A stretch of 13,671 nt of DNA, from contig CAZPJD010000210.1 in the NCBI GenBank assembly GCA_964586775.1, positions 1 to 13,671 on the forward strand, written 5' to 3'. The DNA is from JADLEX01 sp964586775 (lineage in GTDB: Bacteria > Lernaellota > Lernaellaia > JACKCT01). The notes beneath the pieces were generated by a model. That model was given only the letters and a program-made list of their open reading frames with translations, searched no databases and had not been told where the DNA came from. This document shows positions 1-8,200 of this stretch, in pieces. The translations under genes were made by a program, and so were the position numbers. The stretch's first letter is position 1; each line of letters opens with the position of its first letter.

Positions 1-1
1 A

Positions 2-685
2 CTCGGGGCGGGGGCGGCGCTGGCGTTTGGCGCGAAACGCGCGCGCCCGGTCGAGACGATGTATCTGGGCCCCGCCTACGATCGCGAACGGATCGAGCGC
101 GCGGCGTTGTCGTCGGGGCTTGTGGTCGAGCGGCCCGCCGACCTGACGGATGACGTGGCGGATCTGCTTGCCGCGGGTCACGTGATCGCGCGGTTCGACG
201 GCGCGATGGAGTATGGCCCGCGCGCGCTGGGCAATCGCAGCATCCTCTACCGCCCCGATGACCCGAAGGTGAACGACTGGCTGAACGAACGCCTGCACCG
301 AACCGAGTTCATGCCGTTTGCGCCGGTGGTGCGTCGCGAGCGCGCGGCGGATTGTTTCGTCGGCGTCGAGGGTGCCGCGTTCACGGCGCGATTCATGAAC
401 ATCTGCTTCGACTGCACCGACCTGATGAAGCGGCTGTGCCCGGGCGTCGTTCACGTCGATGGCACCGCGCGCCCGCAGATCCTGACGCGCGAGGAAAACC
501 CCGCGTACTACGACTTGCTCGCGCGCTTCGAGGAAAAGACGGGGCTGCCCGCGCTCATCAACACCAGCTTCAACATGCACGAGGAACCGATCGTCATGAC
601 GCCGGAAGACGCCGTGCGCGCATTTATCGCCGCGCGTCTGCCGTATCTGGTGCTCGGCCACCTCGTCGTGAAAGGCATCGCGTGA
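2..685 (+). CDS. O-carbamoyltransferase, NodU/CmcH family (C-terminal part, 5' truncated by window)
   Basis: The frame is open from base 2, and the residues before the first ATG (position 59) continue the family pattern (small-residue stretch, then METMYLGP-like sequence). The gene therefore starts upstream of the window and about 227 C-terminal residues are visible. The diagnostic carbamoyltransferase C-terminal motifs are present: MEYGPRALGNRSIL (encoded near 205-246) and INTSFNMHEEPIVMTPEDA (near 556-612). In this family an N-terminal Kae1/TsaD-like domain and a YrdC-like fold use carbamoyl phosphate and ATP to carbamoylate a hydroxyl of a sugar, antibiotic or Nod factor; only the C-terminal region is seen here. 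The stop overlaps the GTG start of the next gene by 4 nt, so the two are likely translated as a coupled pair. The acceptor substrate cannot be deduced. Family assignment is firm. Confidence 0.93.
   Translation, partial: LGAGAALAFGAKRARPVETMYLGPAYDRERIERAALSSGLVVERPADLTDDVADLLAAGHVIARFDGAMEYGPRALGNRSILYRPDDPKVNDWLNERLHRTEFMPFAPVVRRERAADCFVGVEGAAFTARFMNICFDCTDLMKRLCPGVVHVDGTARPQILTREENPAYYDLLARFEEKTGLPALINTSFNMHEEPIVMTPEDAVRAFIAARLPYLVLGHLVVKGIA
671..675 (+). promoter_or_regulatory. Ribosome binding site for the GTG start at 682
   Basis: AAAGG lies 6 nt upstream of the GTG at 682, inside the end of the carbamoyltransferase gene. It supports the GTG, rather than any in-frame ATG far upstream in the carbamoyltransferase frame, as the true start. 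Residues encoded upstream of 682 in this frame are Arg/His-rich and resemble no protein family. Confidence 0.6.
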
Positions 686-2253
686 CGACCCTGACGCGCG
701 CCGGCGCGCCCGACATCCTACTCTTCTCCCCGCCGCCATGGCTGGTGTCGGGGCCGCCGCTCGGGCTCGCGGCACTGTCGGCGTTTCTGCGTGCCGAGGG
801 CTGGAATGTGCGCGTGCAGGACGGCAACGCCAAGACCTACCGGCGAAGCCATTCGGCCTATCACAAGCTGTGGTTGTGGGATTACAGCGCCTATTGGGAG
901 GACGCCGAGCGCGTCGAACGGGCGTTTGGCGACGTGCTGCGCGCGCTCGCCGAAGAGGCCGCGCAAATCGGCGCGCCGGTGGTGGGCGTCAACGTCGTGC
1001 ATCGCAAGGAAGCCGCCGCGGCGATCTTCCTGCGTCGCTTGCGCGAGCTTCAACCCGACGTGCTCGTTTTCGTCGGCGGTCCGGGCGCGGGCTGGCGCGA
1101 ATCGCGCGATCACATGCGCCACGTGGCGGCGGGCCTGATCGACGGTTTCGTGGTGGGCGAGGGCGAGATCACCTGCCACGAGTTGCTCTCGCGCATTCGG
1201 CGCGGTGAATCGCTGGACGATTTGCCGGGATTCGTGGGCGGCGACGAAGCAGGAGAGGCCCGCTATCGCCCCGGCCCATTTTTGACCGACATGGCCCGGC
1301 TGCCCGTGCCCGACTTCGGCGACTTCGACATGAGCGAATACGACATCGACTCGCTGGTCGTCGAGTGGAATCGCGGGTGCGTCGCGCGGTGCACCTATTG
1401 CAGCATCAACGAGTATTGGAACGCGTTCCGTTTCAAATCCGCCGACGCGGTGGCGACCGAGCTCGAAACGCTCGCCGCGCGCCACGGCATCCGCCGTTTC
1501 ACCGTCGTCGATCCCATGGTGAACGGCAATCCCGACCATCTGGAGCGCGTGTGCGACGCGATCGTCGCGCGACGCATCGACGTGGAGTGGTCGGCGGGGT
1601 TCTCGCCCAACAAGACGGTGTCGGCCGAGGTCTTTCGCAAGCTGCGCGCCGCCGGATGCTGGAAGCTGGAGTTCGGCGTCGATTCGGGCTCGGACCGCAT
1701 CCTGAAAAAGATGGGCAAGCGTTACCGGGCCGACGCCGCCGGGCAAATGATTGACGACGCTCATAACGCCGGCATTCAGGTCATGCTCTACTTGATCGTC
1801 GGGTTCCCCGGCGAAACCGACGAAACCGTGGACGAGACGATCGACTGGCTGCGTCGCCACGCCCATGCCATCGACATGGTGCGCTCGGTGTCGAGCCTCA
1901 CGATCGAGGACGGAACGGCTGTGGAACGCCGCTCGGAATTGTTCGGCATCGACGACCTCGACCGGTCGGATACGCACTGGCGCGACGACTGGAGCGCGGG
2001 CGCGGACACCCCCGCGATCCGCGCGGCGCGCGTCGAACGCGTGCTGGCGACGATCCGCGAACTCGGCATCACGATCGAATCGGAACTCGTGGCCGACGCG
2101 TCGGCGATCGCCGCGGGGCCGGATGCTTGGACCGACACGGTGGTGGATGAGGAGTTCTTGCGCAATCACGAACGGCAGCGTCAGGCCCACGGCGGGTCCA
2201 TGATGTGTTCGTCGTTCCCCGGCGGGCAGGCGGATGTTCAGGAACGCGCGTGA
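682..2253 (+). CDS. B12-binding-fold radical SAM protein (standalone copy)
   Basis: The 523-residue product has the two-domain layout of class B (cobalamin-dependent-type) radical SAM enzymes. An N-terminal Rossmann-like B12-binding fold (about residues 10-170) opens with PPPWLVSGPPLG and ends with the GEGE element (159-162). The radical SAM domain follows, with the [4Fe-4S] cysteines C233, C237 and C240 in RGCVARCTYC, then the FGVDSGSDRIL and LIVGFPGET segments. The canonical DxHxxG cobalamin ligand motif is absent; the equivalent loop reads Q-D47-G-N49, so any cobalamin would be bound without a protein histidine. Known relatives perform methylation, cyclisation or ring contraction on small molecules, lipids or peptides, but the substrate here is unknown. 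GTG 682 overlaps the preceding stop by 4 nt, and the 3' end overlaps the next gene by 20 nt. The sequence is strikingly similar to residues 367-833 of the downstream megaprotein, sharing the WNRGC, VDPMVNG and WSAG motifs. Family call is secure; activity is open. Confidence 0.93.
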   Translation: MTTLTRAGAPDILLFSPPPWLVSGPPLGLAALSAFLRAEGWNVRVQDGNAKTYRRSHSAYHKLWLWDYSAYWEDAERVERAFGDVLRALAEEAAQIGAPVVGVNVVHRKEAAAAIFLRRLRELQPDVLVFVGGPGAGWRESRDHMRHVAAGLIDGFVVGEGEITCHELLSRIRRGESLDDLPGFVGGDEAGEARYRPGPFLTDMARLPVPDFGDFDMSEYDIDSLVVEWNRGCVARCTYCSINEYWNAFRFKSADAVATELETLAARHGIRRFTVVDPMVNGNPDHLERVCDAIVARRIDVEWSAGFSPNKTVSAEVFRKLRAAGCWKLEFGVDSGSDRILKKMGKRYRADAAGQMIDDAHNAGIQVMLYLIVGFPGETDETVDETIDWLRRHAHAIDMVRSVSSLTIEDGTAVERRSELFGIDDLDRSDTHWRDDWSAGADTPAIRAARVERVLATIRELGITIESELVADASAIAAGPDAWTDTVVDEEFLRNHERQRQAHGGSMMCSSFPGGQADVQERA

Positions 2254-5200
2254 CGCAATAACGCTCGCGTACCCCGAGCACGTGATGATCCAGACCACGT
2301 CCCGGTGCAACTCGGCGTGCGTGATCTGTCCGTGGCCCGACACGGCGAAGGCCCAGTCGCAGGGCGACATGGACGAAGCGCTTTTCGCGTCCATCGTCGA
2401 TGAACTGCGGACCTATCCGAATCTCACGCGCGTGATGATGTACCTGATGAACGAGCCGCTGCTCGACAAGCAGCTTCCCGCGCGCATCGACCGCATGCGA
2501 CGCGCGTTGCCGAACGCCGAGATCTACCTGCTCACGAACGGCATCCTGCTCGATCGCGAGATGGGCGACCGGATCATCGACTCGGGGCTTTCGTGGATCG
2601 GGCTTTCGATCCACGCCATCGATGTCGAGACCTACAAAAACATCACGGGCCGCGGCGACTTCGCCAAAATTCGCGACCGGCTCGAAGCCTTCGTCGATCG
2701 CGCCATGGCGGCGCGCGGCGGCGAGTTTGTGCAGGTCAACATCACCAAGGTGCGCCCGCTGATCGGCGACGACGAGTTCGACCGCGCCGCGACGCACTGG
2801 CGTGACCTGGGCGTGCGCCGCGTGGACGTGGATCAGGGCTACATCAGCCGCGCGGGCAACGTGGATGTCTGGGGTCACGTGCAGGTCGATGTCCGGCGGA
2901 CCTCGGGTTGCGGCACGCTGTGGGCGTACAAGATGGCGCACATCCTCTTCAATGGGGATGTGCTGCCGTGCTGCATGGACTGGCGCCGGTCGAAGGTGCT
3001 GGGCAACGTGCGCGAGGCTGGCTCGCTGCTCGACGTGTGGCGTGGAAATGGTCGACTTGCGTTCCTCGACGACCTGGGCTCGGGCGAAGAGCTTCCCGAC
3101 GGATTTCTCTGCTCGCACTGCGAGGACGTGATCCCCGCCGAGGGAGTCCACGTCGATACCCGCGCACCGGTGGCGATCCCGACCGAGCAGGTCGTGTCGC
3201 GCGTGAAGTTCGTCTCGTCCGTCGTCGAAACGCACTCCGGCGCAACTTCGCCGGGTGCGACTTCGCCCAGCGCGTCAACGATCGCCACGAGGAACGGCCC
3301 CGCGCGCCCGTCGGCATCGAAACCGGCGAAACTTCACACGCTGTTGTTCAACCCGCCGCCGTGGCTGGTGCACGCGCCGCCGCTGGGCATCGCGTCCATC
3401 GCCGGATACCTGAAGGCGCGCGGGCGGCGCGTCACCGTGATGGACGCTAACGTGCGCGTCTATCACGACGCCCACACGGCCGACCGTAAACTCTGGCAGT
3501 GGGAACACGGCGAGATCTGGAGCGACGCGGCGTCGGCCGAGCGGCTTTTTGGCGAGAGCCTGCGTCGATTGGCGCGCGAAGCGGCGGACGCCGAGGTCGA
3601 CGTGGTGGGCGTCAGCCTCGTCTCGCGCAAGGAAGTGCCGACGGCGATCTTCGTGCGCGAGTTGCGGCGCCTGCGCCCCGGCGTGCGGGTCTTCGTCGGC
3701 GGGCCCAATACCAGCCACCCCGACCTGCGCGCGCACATCCGCACGATCCTGGGCGATCTGTTCGACGGATTCCTCTATGGCGAGGGCGAAGCCGCGTTCG
3801 AGAACCTGCTCGAGCGCCTGGAATCGGGCGCGTCGCTTGACGGGTTGGCGGGACTTGTCATCACCGACAAAGCGACCGGCGACGAGAAGGTGAGCGAGGC
3901 GGCGGAATTGCCGAACCTCGACGCGCTGACCGTCCCCGATTTCGACGGCTTCGATCTGTCGCTCTACGAATCGCCCGCGCTCGTCGTCGAGTGGAATCGC
4001 GGGTGCGTGGGCAAGTGCACGTTCTGCAACATCAACGATTTGTGGAAGAGCTTCCGCTACAAATCCGCCGATCGCGTGGTGCACGAGCTGGCGACGCTGC
4101 GCGAAAAATACGGCGTGACGGACTTTTCCGTCGTCGACCCCATGGTGAATGGCGACGTGCCGACGCTCACTGCGATCTGCGACGGCATCATCGCGCGCGG
4201 GCTCGACGTGCGTTGGTCGGCCGGGATCTCGCCGAATCGCGAGGTCGGCCCCGAGCTGTTTCGCAAGATGCGACAGGCGGGGTGTTACCGCCTCGAATTC
4301 GGCGTCGAGAGCGGGTCGGACGAAATCCTGCGTCGCATGGGCAAGGACTACCGTTCGCCGCTCGCGGCGCGGATGCTTAAGGATGCGCACGACGCGGGGA
4401 TCATGGTGGTGCTCTACCTGATCGTTGGATTCCCGCGCGAGACAGAGCGGGAGTTCGACGAAACCCTGGCGTTTTTGGAGCGCAACGCGGCGAACATCGA
4501 CTTGATCCGCAGCGTCAATGGCCTCGTCATCATCCACGGCACGCCCATCGAGCGAAAACCCGGCAGCTTCGGCATCGCCGAGCCGAACCGTCACGAGCCC
4601 GGATGGACGACGCACTGGTCGTCGGACGAAAACACGCCCGAGGTGCGCGCGGCGCGCGTGCGCACGGTCGTCAAACGCCTCCGGGAACTGGGGATCGCCG
4701 TGGAATTCCAGAACACCGAAGAGGTGATGCCCCACGAGATGCGCTTCGCCGAAAAGGCCGACCGCCTCACTCGGCGGCTCGCGGCCATCGCGCAGGATTG
4801 GGGCGATTTGACCGATCGGATGAACCGCAAGATCGGAGAGAACGGCGCGCCGGTGCGCGGGCGCGAACAGCTCGCGCTCGTGCTGTGCCCCGTGTGGGGC
4901 GTGGACAGCCCGCCGCTCGGCCTCGCCACCGTCGCGGGCTATATGCGCGCGCGGGGATACGACGTCGCGACGATCGATTTCAACATCGAGCTCTTCGCGC
5001 GTGCGCCCGAGACCCTGAAGCCGTTCTTCGAGGAAAACAGCTTCCGCCATTGGACGGATGAAGAAAGCTGCGCGCGGCTCGTTCGCGCCTTCGACCACGA
5101 CATCGAGAACCTCGTCGCGCGGCTGATCGACATGAACCGCCGCGTCATCGGGTTCACGGTGTATTCGGCGAATCGGCTCTTCACGATCGAGGTGATGCGA

Positions 5201-8200
5201 CGCATCAAGGAGCGCGATCCCGGCAAGGTGCTGGTGGTCGGCGGACGCGGCGTGCAGACCTCGAACGAGCGGCTGCTGTTCCCGCCGGGAGTCGCCGACT
5301 ACTTCGTCGTGGGCGAGGGCGAAGAGGCCCTCGTCGAGATCATGAACGCAGTCTTCGAGGGACGCGACGCGGGCGCGATTGCGGGCGTGGATCGTTTCGA
5401 GGGAACGACGCTCGCCGGCGCGACGCCGCGCCCACGCATGGCCGATCTCACGACCGTGCCGCCGCCGGCGTACGACCTGCTGCCGCTCGATTGGTATCGC
5501 AACGACGAAATCCCCGTGCAGTTTTCGCGCGGGTGCGTGGCCCATTGCACGTTCTGCAACGACAACAACAAGAACACGGGCTTTCGCACGCGGCCCGGCG
5601 AACACATGGCGCGCGAAGTCGCGCATTTGGCGCGCACGCTCGGGCGCAAGCGCTTTCGCTTCAACGATTTGCTCATCAACGGCGACCTCAAGGTCCTCGA
5701 GCAGATGTGCGACACGCTGATCGAGGAGAACCTCGACATCCGCTGGATCGCGCTGGCGCAGCCTCGCGGCGACATGACCGACGAACTGGTGCAAAAGATC
5801 GCGCGTGCAGGTTGCTACACGCTGAACCTCGGCGTCGAGCATGCCTCGGACCGCGTGCTCAAACGCATGGGCAAGGGCTTTCGCGTCGTCGACATGGAGC
5901 GCGCGCTCGGCCAGATCCGCGCGGCCGGCATCAACACGATGATCAACTTCATCGTGGGATTTCCGGGCGAAGAAGAAGACGACGTCGATGCGGCGATCGA
6001 CTTCGTGCGGCGCAACCGCGCGAACATCTGCGGCGTCACGTCGGTCAACTCGTTCATCCTGCTCGAGGATTCGCCGATCGAGAAAAACGCCGCGAAGATG
6101 GGCATCACGTGGCCCGACTTCGCGACGCGCGATGTGAAGTGGGTGCTCGGCACCAACACCCCCGAGGTGCGCGAGCGACGGCTTTCCCGATTCCTCGGCT
6201 TTTTGGAATCGGAGCGGATCCCCATCTGCGTGACGAATTCGCAGGAGCGCGCGGCCGACGTGTCGGTGCTGCCGCCGGCGCAGCCGCCGAGCGAGCCCGA
6301 GCCCGCGCAGGCATCGCTCGTCTCTGTGCATACGTCGGGCTGCGGCGATCACGACGACGGATTCGATCCCGCCAAGGGCGAGCCGCGTTTCGAGATCGTG
6401 CCGCACGCGGCCACCGACGTGCTGCTCATCAAGTGCCCCGTGTGGGGCGTCGATGTCGCGCCGCTTGCCATCGCCTATCTCGCGCAGTGCTGCCGCGAGG
6501 CGGGCTATACGGTACAGGCCCTCGATCTGAACGTGAAAATCCACAACCGCTGTCACGACCGCGGCCTGTGGCAGATGGACCGCTACAAGGAGTGGGCCGA
6601 TCCCGCGCACTTCCCGCTCACCTACGCGTCGCTGTGGGAACTCACCGAGCACTATCTGAAGCAGATCGCGGCGCACCCCGCGAAGGTGATTGGCTTCTCG
6701 ACGTGCACCTCGAACTGGATGTTCACGATCGAGACGACCAAACGCCTGAAGGCGCTCGCGCCGGACAAGGTGCTGGTGCTGGGTGGCCCGGGTGTGACGA
6801 ACAGTTTCGAGGCCGAGCAGCTCGTGCCCGAGCAGGCCGACTTCGTCTTCTTCGGCGAGGGCGACATCGGGTTCCCCACGCTGGTGGAGGCGGTGAAGGC
6901 CGGGCGCGAACCCGAGGGCATCAAGGGCCTCATCCGCGTCGGATCGGGCTTCACCTACGCGACGGTGGATAAGGCCATCGTCGAGCGCGGCATTACGATC
7001 CCGAACCCCACGATGGAAGAGCTGAACCTGTGGGAATATTCGGGCACGGCGGTGCCGCTGCTGGGCAGCCGAGGGTGCGTGCGGCGGTGTACGTTCTGCA
7101 ACGACCACCATATCTACCAGAAGTATCGCCATCGCCCGGCGAAGGAGATCTTCGAGGACATGGAGTGGCACGTCCGCAATCGCGGCGCGGTGCACTTCAC
7201 CTTCCTCGACCTGCTCATGAACGGGCACATGAAGGTGCTCGAGGAGTTCTGCGACCTCATCATCGCGGCGGGCTATCAGGTGGCGTGGGGCGGGCAGGCG
7301 ATCATTCGCAAGGAGATGACCCCCGAGATCCTGCAAAAAATGGCCAAAGCCGGATGCAAGAGCATCGTCTACGGCATGGAGAGCTTCAACGACAAGGTCC
7401 TGCGCCTCATGCGCAAATACTACACGCAGGACCTCGCCAAGCGCGTGCTGACCGACACCATCGCCGCGGGCATCGAGCCGATCATCAACATCATCTGCGG
7501 ATTCCCGGGCGAGGGCATCGAGGAGTTCGAGGACACCTACAACTTCATCCGCGATCACCGCGAGATCATCGGCCAGGTCGCCTCCGTCTCGCCGTGCCTC
7601 ATCAACCTCGGCAGCGAGCTGTTCGAACGGTGGGAGGAGTTCGGCGTCGTCTTCCCCGAAAACGACGGCAGCGTGAAGTGGTACACGCGAGACGGCACGA
7701 ACACGTACGAAGAGCGCCTGCGTCGCATGATGCTCGTCACCGAGCTTCTCGCGGGCCGCGACATGAACATCCACACGGTCAACATCTACGACAAGGGCGA
7801 CCGCGACGTGCGCCTCGCCCGCGACGCCGCCGCGCGCGAAGCGGCAAAGAGCGGCAAGGCCACCGAGGCGGCGCCCGTCGATTCGAGCGCGAAGGCGCCC
7901 CAAGAGCGACGTCGCCCCGAGCGCGTCGATGCCGTGCTCGCGCTCATGCCACCGTGGGGCGTGAACTTCCCGCCGCTTGGCCTCGCCTCGCTCGCGACCG
8001 CCACACGCGAACGCGGCCACAGCGTGCTCGCGCGCGATCTCAACATCGAGGCGTGGGCGTCGTGCGGCGAATACCTGCAAACGTGGTGGGAGCCCGAAAA
8101 CCTGAAGTACTGGTCGCCCGGCGGGCGGCTGAACGAGATCACCGCCTTCCTTATTCCCCTCGTCACGCACTTCGTCAACGAGGTCGTCGCCGCGAAGCCG

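Noticed and set aside
352..681. Upstream ATG extension of the standalone radical SAM gene into the carbamoyltransferase region
   Set aside because: The extra 110 residues look like out-of-frame carbamoyltransferase sequence, and GTG 682 has a well-spaced AAAGG.
718..2394. A 558-codon minus-strand open frame opposite the standalone radical SAM gene
   Set aside because: Same kind of high-GC shadow: no family motif, no ribosome binding site, and the opposite strand carries a convincing enzyme.
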